Assembly: GCA_947089135.1 (NCBI GenBank)
Contig: CAMUJF010000031.1
Coordinates: 1-13,639 of the forward strand
DNA from: an uncultured Clostridia bacterium
GTDB taxonomy: Bacteria > Bacillota > Clostridia > Oscillospirales > Ruminococcaceae
Direction: 5' to 3'
DNA length: 13,639 nucleotides
In this document: piece by piece, positions 1-5,117 of the stretch
How the letters are laid out: each line of letters starts with the position of its first letter
Position numbering within the stretch: the first letter of the stretch is position 1
The notes under the pieces: generated by a model
The model's input: only the letters and a program-made list of their open reading frames with translations
The model's database searches: none
What the model was told of the DNA's origin: nothing
Position numbers and translations under genes: made by a program

Positions 1-8
1 CCGAGCAT
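1..8 (-). CDS. 5' end of a minus-strand gene cut by the window edge
   Basis: On the minus strand an ATG at 8-6 is followed by CTC and then the window ends. It is preceded by a strong Shine-Dalgarno sequence (AGGAAAGGA, about 17-25) at normal spacing, and by a well-placed promoter at 44-72. Only the first two codons (Met-Leu) are visible, so the product cannot be named. RBS, ATG and promoter in the correct order make a real gene start likely. Confidence 0.55.
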
Positions 9-43
9 AGTAATCGTCCTTTCCTAAAAATTCCGTTAATATA

Positions 44-72
44 AATATACTCTAAATCGTAGGAAATTGCAA
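44..72 (-). promoter_or_regulatory. Sigma-70-type promoter for the gene leaving the left edge
   Basis: The minus strand carries TTGCAA (-35, at 67-72), a 17-bp spacer and TATATT (-10, at 44-49). The predicted transcript start is near 37, giving a leader of about 30 nt before the ATG at 8. A cre-like sequence (67-81) overlaps the -35 box. Confidence 0.55.
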
Positions 73-81
73 GCGGTTTTA
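67..81 (+). promoter_or_regulatory. cre-like / LacI-family operator-like site over a -35 box
   Basis: The 15-mer starting TTGCAAGCGG fits the Bacillus cre consensus WTGNAARCGNWWWCA at 14 of 15 positions by my reading, with T in place of the C at position 14. It overlaps the -35 element of the leftward promoter, the usual place for a repressor site. The same 9-mer TTGCAAGCG recurs at 1839. Binding by a CcpA or other LacI-family regulator is an inference. Confidence 0.3.
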
Positions 82-97
82 CACAAACGTCGATATT

Positions 98-127
98 TTG
101 ACATGAATGCAATATCAAGGGTAATAT
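98..127 (+). promoter_or_regulatory. Plus-strand promoter with consensus -35
   Basis: A perfect TTGACA (98-103) is followed after 18 bp by TAATAT (122-127, 4 of 6 matches). The predicted start is near 134, only about 14 nt before the hairpin at 148. It is divergent from the leftward promoter at 44-72. Confidence 0.4.
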
Positions 128-133
128 TAAACA

Positions 134-196
134 ACATTTTATCGTGTAACTTGTGCATTGATACAGACATTATTATCAAAGCGCAAGTTTTTTCTT
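134..196 (+). ncRNA. Candidate short RNA or leader attenuator
   Basis: A transcript from the 98-127 promoter would begin near 134 and meet a terminator-like hairpin ending in a T-run near 193, giving an RNA of about 60 nt with no room for a protein. It matches no small RNA family I know. Alternatives are an attenuator in a longer leader running to the small ORF at 385, or chance. Confidence 0.25.
148..193 (+). terminator. Intrinsic-terminator-like hairpin with T-run
   Basis: AACTTGTGC (148-156) pairs with GCGCAAGTT (181-189) through nine pairs including one G-U. After an A-A mismatch the stem continues with TTGATA (158-163) and TATCAA (174-179) around a 10-nt loop. Six T (188-193) and further T-rich sequence follow on the plus strand. 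The minus strand has no T-run on its side, so the signal is directional. Confidence 0.5.
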
Positions 197-292
197 GTTT
201 TGTGGGAAACGGGTCTGAAAAATGTCCTTACTTATGAGAGACGTTAATTGTATGTAACATATGAAGGGATATATATAATTTATGCAATTAGC

Positions 293-331
293 AGATTTTA
301 AAAAAAGTTTTTAAAATCTACCTGTTTTTTG
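293..331 (+). other. AT-only perfect hairpin followed by T-rich sequence
   Basis: AGATTTTAAAAA (293-304) and TTTTTAAAATCT (308-319) form a perfect 12-bp stem with a 3-nt loop. CCTGTTTTTTGGG follows. The stem has little GC, so termination strength is uncertain; the arms could also be a dyad binding site. Confidence 0.35.
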
Positions 332-384
332 GGTTGTTTTTGTCCTATTAAATGGGGATATATTAAAATACAAAGGATTGCAGT

Positions 385-546
385 ATGGAACAGCATAATT
401 TGTGCAAATATACAAACTTATTGAAAACTTTTCCTAAAAACCCTAAAAAGCAGCGAATATTTTTTCTTATGGTGAGGGGCGGCGTAAATTACAAAAGGTA
501 CTGCATAAAATATCAGGTTTCACTAATAAGAGAAACACATTGTTAA
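385..546 (+). CDS. Doubtful 53-residue ORF
   Basis: ATG at 385 opens a 53-codon frame ending TAA at 544-546, with AAAGGA seven bases upstream and a 13-bp hairpin seven bases after the stop. The product is basic and short, with Lys-rich stretches (NPKKQR, YKRY), and resembles nothing I recognise; no signal peptide or clear membrane helix is seen. RBS-ATG-stop-hairpin order is gene-like, but a frame of this length in AT-rich DNA can arise by chance. Its nearest promoter candidate is the one at 98-127, which would give a leader of about 250 nt crossing two hairpins. Confidence 0.25.
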   Translation: MEQHNLCKYTNLLKTFPKNPKKQRIFFLMVRGGVNYKRYCIKYQVSLIRETHC

Positions 547-553
547 ATAATTA

Positions 554-600
554 ACAGCAGTAATACCGCAATAGTTTGGCAGTATTACTGCTGTGTTTTA
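554..600. terminator. 13-bp hairpin between converging reading frames
   Basis: ACAGCAGTAATAC (554-566) and GTATTACTGCTGT (582-594) form a perfect 13-bp stem with a 15-nt loop. The plus side continues GTTTTA and the minus side TTAATTATTT, both weak T-rich tails. It sits 7 nt after the plus ORF stop (546) and 10 nt after the minus ORF stop (605), as expected for a bidirectional terminator. Confidence 0.5.
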
Positions 601-604
601 AACT

Positions 605-877
605 TTACATCCCCGTAAAAATCAAATCATACCCAACCCTAAAGCTGGGAACGATTTTCAAAAGATCGGAATTATTAAAAGCCAAAATCTTCTCATTGTC
701 AGAGGAACTGTCAAACAAATCGGTAACTTTCCTTTGCGCCAAACCGCATGCAATCAGATCCTCTTGGTAAATCCCGTTGCGTTTGAGGTTCTCCGCGATA
801 ATTCTTGAAATCATGGGATATTTGGGAGTACCTGCAAAAATGTATAGACAATAATTACCAGCACTAAGGAACAACAA
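605..877 (-). CDS. Short hypothetical protein, possibly a gene remnant
   Basis: A minus-strand frame is open from 907 to a TAA at 605-607. The C-terminal ~70 residues look protein-like, with charged helical stretches (ISRIIAENLKRNGI, EDLIACGLAQRKVTDLF), while the part upstream of about 840 is Tyr/Phe/Leu-rich and looks like translated AT-rich noncoding DNA. The coordinates use a TTG at 877; the first ATG in frame is at 814 and would give 69 residues. Neither start has a Shine-Dalgarno site. TATAAT on the minus strand at 887-892 could be a -10 box, but its -35 is poor. I do not recognise the family. Absence of an RBS suggests the 3' remnant of a longer gene, while the hairpin just past the stop suggests it was once, or still is, transcribed. 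Confidence 0.35.
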   Translation of the reverse strand: MLFLSAGNYCLYIFAGTPKYPMISRIIAENLKRNGIYQEDLIACGLAQRKVTDLFDSSSDNEKILAFNNSDLLKIVPSFRVGYDLIFTGM

Positions 878-1059
878 AAAATGGTAATTATAATAAAAAT
901 AGCTTTGTTACTTAATCTCTTTGAAATCAGAATTTTGCGCGAATTTTGTCATTAATCAAAATTATGCTCAAACCGTGTAACTAAGGCGGTTAACGGGTTG
1001 TTTTTAGCAGACTACAGAAATCGGGGTTTGCCGAACGTTCATTTTTAAACTGTTTTGTC

Positions 1060-1100
1060 AAAATAACCAAACGGCAGTTACCCGATACAGATAACTGCCG
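1060..1100 (-). terminator. Intrinsic terminator of the DUF2284 gene
   Basis: On the minus strand CGGCAGTTA (1100-1092), an 11-nt loop and TAACTGCCG (1080-1072) form a perfect 9-bp stem followed by TTTGGTTATTTT. It lies 15 nt past the stop at 1115. Confidence 0.8.
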
Positions 1101-1114
1101 GATAAACTGAAACA

Positions 1115-1606
1115 TCATTCTACCAACAACAGTCCAAAATGATTTTGAGTTTCATTTTTATCACGTAAAGTATGTATTTCTATCCCATTATTTCTAACTG
1201 TTGCAAAAACATCTATCCCGCAGGCCTCCATGGCGGGGACTGTTTGATTTGGAAAGTTACAGTGATCTGGATTACATTTTTGGCATTTTTTACAAGGTCC
1301 ACTGCCAAATGCTATAACCTTATAATAATCATCTAAAAATAATTCCCTCGCAACTTTCACAGCCAGCGGTGTTACAATACTCATCTCATGGCAACGGAAC
1401 AAAATTCCATATTGAAAGCAGTCTATCATTTCTTGGGTTTCTTTCCATGTGGGACAATTTGGTGGGCAACAATGACTTTTTCCATATGTGTCGCACCCAA
1501 ACTGACACCGGTACACAGTCCATGCGGCTGTTTGAATCGTATTGGTATCAATCTTGATTGCCAAATCCGCCCCGCCGTCTTTTAAAAGCGAGAAATACTT
1601 TTCCAT
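1115..1606 (-). CDS. DUF2284 cysteine-rich predicted metal-binding protein
   Basis: The 163-residue product fits the DUF2284 family (COG5423), small soluble cysteine-rich proteins of anaerobic bacteria and archaea whose function is not established. Seen here are a first cluster, CQFGCDTYGKSHCCPPNCPTW (about residues 34-54), and a second, GPCKKCQKCNPDHC (about 103-116), with a further Cys in MEACGIDVF (about 128). Spacing of this kind suggests iron-sulfur or zinc ligation; that is inference. There is no signal peptide or membrane segment, and the length is close to that of family members I know. The ATG at 1606 has a strong RBS (AGGGGG) seven bases upstream. The gene stands alone, with its own promoter at 1642-1670 and terminator at 1060-1100. 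A 74-codon frame starting at 1772 overlaps its 5' end by 59 bp in another frame. Confidence 0.85.
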   Translation of the reverse strand: MEKYFSLLKDGGADLAIKIDTNTIQTAAWTVYRCQFGCDTYGKSHCCPPNCPTWKETQEMIDCFQYGILFRCHEMSIVTPLAVKVARELFLDDYYKVIAFGSGPCKKCQKCNPDHCNFPNQTVPAMEACGIDVFATVRNNGIEIHTLRDKNETQNHFGLLLVE

Positions 1607-1641
1607 TATGTTTCCCCCTAAAATTTCGATTTACTGCTCTA

Positions 1642-1670
1642 ATAATAGCACAGACCGCCCAATGTTTCAA
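1642..1670 (-). promoter_or_regulatory. Proximal promoter of the DUF2284 gene
   Basis: The minus strand has TTGAAA (-35, 1665-1670), a 17-bp spacer and TATTAT (-10, 1642-1647). The start would lie near 1635, leaving a leader of about 28 nt that contains the RBS. Confidence 0.6.
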
Positions 1671-1747
1671 TTTGAAGTTGTAAAATCGATGAAGATTACC
1701 TCCGGCAACACTTAAAGGTAAAATGGAGAGCTTTTTTGAAATCTTTT

Positions 1748-1763
1748 GAACAATGTATTGTTC
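1748..1763. promoter_or_regulatory. 16-bp dyad, candidate operator
   Basis: GAACAAT-GT-ATTGTTC is a perfect 7-bp inverted repeat with a 2-bp centre. It lies about 12-27 nt downstream of the predicted start of the distal promoter (1782-1810) and upstream of the proximal one, where a dimeric repressor could act on either. The regulator is unknown. Confidence 0.35.
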
Positions 1764-1781
1764 TGTTGCCATATTTTAGAC

Positions 1782-1810
1782 ATTATAACACATATTTCAT
1801 TATATATCAA
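1782..1810 (-). promoter_or_regulatory. Distal, near-consensus promoter upstream of the DUF2284 gene
   Basis: The minus strand has TTGATA (1805-1810), 17 bp and a perfect TATAAT (1782-1787). The start would be near 1775, giving the DUF2284 mRNA a leader of about 170 nt. It would also place an ATG (1772-1770) almost at the 5' end, heading a 74-codon frame that overlaps the DUF2284 start. Confidence 0.55.
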
Positions 1811-1830
1811 CATCTGACTGTAATTATTAT

Positions 1831-1862
1831 TTAAATATTTGCAAGCGTTTTTTAATATTTAA
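1831..1862. repeat. AT-only inverted repeat after the DUF218 gene
   Basis: TTAAATATT (1831-1839) and AATATTTAA (1854-1862) are perfect 9-bp arms around a 14-nt spacer, starting 4 nt past the stop of the DUF218 gene. With no GC pairs and no clear T-run it would be a weak terminator at best. It is the only terminator candidate found for the five-gene operon. The spacer contains TTGCAAGCG, as at 67. Confidence 0.35.
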
Positions 1863-1866
1863 GTCA

Positions 1867-2646
1867 TTATCCAAATATGATCTGGTAGCACACTCCGAAC
1901 CACTCTCTGAGCCAGTATGTGGGAAGCAGCCAAAGCGACGTCCGCGCCGATACCGAATAGGATTCCAGACCGTACTTGTCCGCTATCAGCTTTGCCCTAA
2001 GCTGATGAAACTCATTGGTAACTATCGTTACACTGCCGCTTATACCGTACTCGTTCATTTTTTCAAGCGAAAAGCGTATGTTTTCGTCCGTGCCTGTGGA
2101 GAGATCCTCCATGATTATTCTGTCCTCAGATATACCATGCTCAACAAGAACGCGCTTCATGCTCTCCGCCTCAGAAATAAGCTCGTCCGCACCCTGACCT
2201 CCGGAAACAATACACATTGCGGAGGGATTTTGCTCAAGGTATCTATACGCCGTCATAATACGCTGCCTCAGCATAAGACTTGGCTCCTCTCCCCTGACCT
2301 TGCAGCCGAGCACTATCACCGTAGTATTTCCGTCGGGAGGGCGGTTTGCCGCAGATATCATAAATACGGATATAACCGCCGCAAGAATTATCAGGACAGC
2401 AGCCGCAGTTACAGCTAAAATAGAAATCACACGGACCGCTTTGTATTCAGACACCAATCGGAAAAATCTGATCCAAAATACCGAAAGAAAAAACAACGAC
2501 GCGCAAACAAACATTCCTGCCGCATTTCCGATATTTATTATCCCCGCAGAAACAGGAACGAAAAAAACGGCAAATCCCGCAGCCCACAGCAGTGCAAAGA
2601 AAATAAGGCACGCCCTTGCAAGCGCGCCTTTTGCAGCCGTATCCAT
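1867..2646 (-). CDS. DUF218 (YdcF/SanA-type) membrane protein
   Basis: This 259-residue protein has three hydrophobic segments (about 13-33, 43-61 and 72-97), then a soluble domain with the DUF218 hallmarks: VIVLGCKV (110-117), the loop SGGQG (148-152), the acidic stretch EDLSTGTDEN (180-189) and VTNEFHQLRA (209-218). The DUF218 fold occurs in YdcF, SanA and ElyC, proteins linked in Enterobacteria to cell-envelope integrity; the biochemical reaction is not settled. The likely topology is an N-terminal membrane anchor with the domain outside, though this is inferred. It is the last gene of the operon: its ATG shares one base with the TAA of the TSCPD gene (TAATG), and an AGAGG site within the end of that gene serves as RBS, so the two are probably translationally coupled. 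No strong terminator follows. Confidence 0.85.
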   Translation of the reverse strand: MDTAAKGALARACLIFFALLWAAGFAVFFVPVSAGIINIGNAAGMFVCASLFFLSVFWIRFFRLVSEYKAVRVISILAVTAAAVLIILAAVISVFMISAANRPPDGNTTVIVLGCKVRGEEPSLMLRQRIMTAYRYLEQNPSAMCIVSGGQGADELISEAESMKRVLVEHGISEDRIIMEDLSTGTDENIRFSLEKMNEYGISGSVTIVTNEFHQLRAKLIADKYGLESYSVSARTSLWLLPTYWLREWFGVCYQIIFG

Positions 2647-2888
2647 TAAAGAGCCTCTTTCAGGGCGATAGCGAGTTGGTCGGGACAGGACGTACCTCTG
2701 CCGTTGCAGTTGATACCCTGGAGTCTTTCAATAGCGTCCTCCACTTTCATGCCCTTTACGAGCACAGCAACGCCCTGCGTGTTGCCGCTGCACCCGCCCA
2801 TAAATTTGACGCTTTCGATGATACCGTTGGTGACCTCGACGTTTATATGTCTCGAACAAACGCCCTTGGGAGTATAATTAATAGTCAT
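2646..2888 (-). CDS. TSCPD-domain four-cysteine protein (TIGR03905-like)
   Basis: The 80-residue product is a complete stand-alone TSCPD domain. It starts MTINYTPKGVCSR, continues with VKFMGGCSGNTQGV (about 28-41) and ends with the namesake stretch GINCNGRGTSCPDQLA (about 58-73). The four cysteines at about 11, 33, 61 and 68 match the TIGR03905 four-Cys subfamily and could bind a metal; no enzymatic role is established. The TSCPD domain is also found at the C-terminus of vitamin B12-dependent ribonucleotide reductases, where cysteines take part in metal or redox chemistry, but the fused enzyme is absent here. The ATG at 2888 has AAAGGA nine bases upstream. It lies 54 bp after the malic enzyme stop and overlaps the DUF218 gene by one base. 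Confidence 0.88.
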   Translation of the reverse strand: MTINYTPKGVCSRHINVEVTNGIIESVKFMGGCSGNTQGVAVLVKGMKVEDAIERLQGINCNGRGTSCPDQLAIALKEAL

Positions 2889-2942
2889 TTCACATTATCC
2901 TTTCATATTTAATTGGCTTATTCCGCCGTATTTTATCAAGCA

Positions 2943-4121
2943 TTAAGGATTTATCCTCGCAACGCCCGACTGCACAGCAGCTTCCGCGACCGCCTTTGCA
3001 ACGGCTTCCGCAACGCTCTTGTCGAAAGCGTCGGGGAGAATAAAATCAGCGCACAGCTTATCCGCGAGAACGGACTCCGCTATGGCTCTCGCGGCAGCGC
3101 GCTTCATTTCCTCGTTAATATCCTTTGCCCTTACTGCCAACGCTCCCTTGAATATTCCGGGGAAAGCCACAACATTGTTTATCTGATTGGGGAAATCGGA
3201 ACGTCCCGTACCTACAACGAAAGCTCCCGCCTCCTTTGCAAGGTCGGGCATTATTTCGGGTGTAGGGTTAGCCATTGCAAAAATTATAGGCTTATCCGCC
3301 ATGGAACGCACCATGTCCTGAGAAACAAGATTGGGTCTGGAAACTCCGATAAACGCGTCCGCGCCGTTCATTGCCTCCGCAAGACCGCCCTTGCGCTTTG
3401 TCTTATTGGTAAGCTTAGCCATTTCGTAATGAGACGGATTTTCAAACTCGTCGCCGTCGCAGATGATACCCTTTATGTCAACCATAATTATATCGCCGAT
3501 GCCAAGCGAAAGGAACTGCTTTGCAATAGCGCAGCCCGCGGCTCCCGCTCCGTTTATAACGAGAGTCATATCCTCAAAGCGTTTGCCCGACACCTTTGCC
3601 GCGTTGAGCATTGCCGCCGAAGCCACTACAGCCGTACCGTGCTGATCGTCATGGAAAACCGGTATATCCAACTTTTCCTTGAGCCTGCGCTCTATTTCAA
3701 AGCACCTCGGAGCGGAAATATCCTCCAGATTGATACCGCCGAAGCTGTAGGATATCAGCTCTATTGTACGGACAATTTCGTCCGTATCCTTTGAATCAAT
3801 GCATATAGGAAAAGCGTCAACTCCCGCAAACTCCTTAAACAGAGCGCATTTGCCCTCCATTACGGGCATAGAAGCCCTAGGACCAATGTCGCCCAGTCCC
3901 AAAACGGCAGTACCGTCGGTAATTACCGCCACAAGATTTGAGCGGCGGGTCAGGTCGTAGGACAGCTCGGGATTTTCGGCAATTTCAAGGCAAGGCTTTG
4001 CAACTCCGGGAGTATAGGCGTTGGAAAGCTGTTCGCGGTTCTCCACCTTGCATCGGGAAACCACCTCTATCTTGCCTTTCCATTCGTAGTGTTTTTCAAG
4101 AGACGACTGCATAATATCCAT
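2943..4121 (-). CDS. Malic enzyme, NAD(P)-dependent, short form
   Basis: The 392-residue protein catalyses oxidative decarboxylation of L-malate to pyruvate and CO2 with reduction of NAD(P)+, in the cytosol, linking C4 acids to pyruvate. The malate domain has SNAYTPGVA with the catalytic Tyr (Y36), the Lys of MEGKCALFKEFAG (K91), and metal ligands in NLED (E133, D134) and FHDDQHGTA (D159). The Rossmann domain has INGAGAAGCA (189-198), with an acidic residue in IIMVDIKG (D215) that tends to favour NAD, then MANPTPEI and NQINNVVAFPG. It is a single-domain form of the Bacillus YtsJ/Clostridium type, lacking the phosphotransacetylase-like extension of long MaeB. The ATG at 4121 has only a weak AGAAAGAAG RBS; Met4 is an alternative start. 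It follows the unknown gene by 25 bp, so it is probably operonic. Confidence 0.93.
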   Translation of the reverse strand: MDIMQSSLEKHYEWKGKIEVVSRCKVENREQLSNAYTPGVAKPCLEIAENPELSYDLTRRSNLVAVITDGTAVLGLGDIGPRASMPVMEGKCALFKEFAGVDAFPICIDSKDTDEIVRTIELISYSFGGINLEDISAPRCFEIERRLKEKLDIPVFHDDQHGTAVVASAAMLNAAKVSGKRFEDMTLVINGAGAAGCAIAKQFLSLGIGDIIMVDIKGIICDGDEFENPSHYEMAKLTNKTKRKGGLAEAMNGADAFIGVSRPNLVSQDMVRSMADKPIIFAMANPTPEIMPDLAKEAGAFVVGTGRSDFPNQINNVVAFPGIFKGALAVRAKDINEEMKRAAARAIAESVLADKLCADFILPDAFDKSVAEAVAKAVAEAAVQSGVARINP

Positions 4122-4146
4122 TGTTTAGACTTCTTTCTGTATTTAA

Positions 4147-5085
4147 TTAATAAAATTTTTCTTCGTTTTTTAACCAATAATCATAGTTATCGCCAATAAT
4201 CAGCGATATTGATCCCCTCATTACATATTTTTCCTCACCAAACAAATCCAAGTCAAAATCCTTTCCGAACTTGAACTCGCCGTCGTCAGTATAAATACTT
4301 TCGCCGTCATACCCCATGTGAGAAACATTCGGCGTAATATTTTCGTCCGATATCAAACGCTTAACAATGCCCTCAATATTTTTCGCAGGAAACCGGTGAT
4401 GAGGGTCAGGGGAAAATTCCTCTCCTATTTTTGATGCTTCAATTGCTTTTTGAAGATTTTCATTTGCGCCGCAGAGATTGCCGCTTTCATCAATGTAAAG
4501 GTCATTTATATCCTGTCCGTAGCAGGATTCAAGGCTGCTTTTGATCGCAGGATAGTACGCCGAGGAAGTATACCCGTTCATTATCCTTGAGGCAAACGCA
4601 GTAAAACACATTCCCAAACTAAACCTATTGAGATACGTTTCAACATTTTCAAGATAATTCTCATCGGATATTTTTGTAATCTTCGCCTCATGCGCATTAA
4701 TATCATAGTCAAATTCAAAAGTTACATCTTTTGGAACTCCCGCATTTTCAAGAGCCGATGAAACATTTTCTCTAAGCGGTTTGGTTATATCATTTAAAAA
4801 TTCAAAATTCCGCTTGGTTCTGCCCTCCGGAGTGTCAGACTCCAGCTTATACCATTTAAGCTCCATAGGTACGGCTTTTTTACAGCTTTCACTGAACTCC
4901 TTCAACTGCCTATGCATATCACTGTTGAAATAATCTGTCTCATACAACCGAGAGCGAGTGAACGTGTCAACATTTGCACTCCGCGCCTTTGTGTAATTGG
5001 TATCAGCGTTCCTGCGGACAGAAACGCCTTTTCCGCCGCTGAAGGAACTGCGTATCTGAATGTGCGTGCCGATTTGTGTTTCCAT
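4147..5085 (-). CDS. Unrecognised 312-residue protein in the malic enzyme operon
   Basis: I do not recognise this family. The product is hydrophilic and acidic towards its C-terminus (DGEFKFGKDFDLDLFGEE, about 280-297). It has a Ser/Thr/Arg-rich, probably disordered N-terminus (about 1-50), a charged helical part (about 55-115), a central stretch with aromatic and small residues (LGMCFTAFASRIMNGYTSSAYY, split near 157-178), and the segment DPHHRFPAKNIEGIV (about 228-242). There is no signal peptide, membrane helix, nucleotide-binding loop or Cys cluster, so it is presumably cytoplasmic. The ATG at 5085 has the best RBS of the operon (TAGGAGG, eight bases upstream). It sits 32 bp after the PHP gene and 25 bp before malic enzyme, hence cotranscribed. 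Its coding DNA looks more AT-rich than its neighbours, which may indicate later acquisition. Confidence 0.75.
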   Translation of the reverse strand: METQIGTHIQIRSSFSGGKGVSVRRNADTNYTKARSANVDTFTRSRLYETDYFNSDMHRQLKEFSESCKKAVPMELKWYKLESDTPEGRTKRNFEFLNDITKPLRENVSSALENAGVPKDVTFEFDYDINAHEAKITKISDENYLENVETYLNRFSLGMCFTAFASRIMNGYTSSAYYPAIKSSLESCYGQDINDLYIDESGNLCGANENLQKAIEASKIGEEFSPDPHHRFPAKNIEGIVKRLISDENITPNVSHMGYDGESIYTDDGEFKFGKDFDLDLFGEEKYVMRGSISLIIGDNYDYWLKNEEKFY

Positions 5086-5117
5086 GTCAAAATCCTCCTA
5101 AAGTTATACCGTCCAAA

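Larger units (their letters stand above)
9..604. other. Gene-poor AT-rich region with promoters and hairpins
   Basis: Between the gene start at the left edge and the minus-strand ORF at 605 no protein gene can be firmly supported. The stretch holds two divergent promoters (44-72 minus, 98-127 plus), a terminator-like hairpin with T-run (148-193), an AT-only 12-bp hairpin (293-319), a doubtful 53-codon ORF (385-546) and a 13-bp hairpin (554-594). It may be a regulatory region or decayed DNA. Confidence 0.5.

Noticed and set aside
103..237. 44-codon plus-strand frame starting ATG at 103
   Set aside because: There is no RBS, it overlaps the TTGACA promoter element, and it runs through the terminator-like hairpin.
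942..963. AATTTTG ... CAAAATT inverted repeat
   Set aside because: Seven AT-rich pairs in AT-rich DNA with no gene or T-run in register; likely chance.
1748..1763. GAACAATGTATTGTTC as a LexA box
   Set aside because: The half-sites GAAC and GTTC are 8 bp apart rather than 4, so it was kept only as an unassigned dyad.
2913..3794. 293-codon plus-strand frame
   Set aside because: It lies wholly opposite the malic enzyme gene, whose motifs are unmistakable. The product is rich in Arg, His, Ser and Cys, typical of an antisense shadow.
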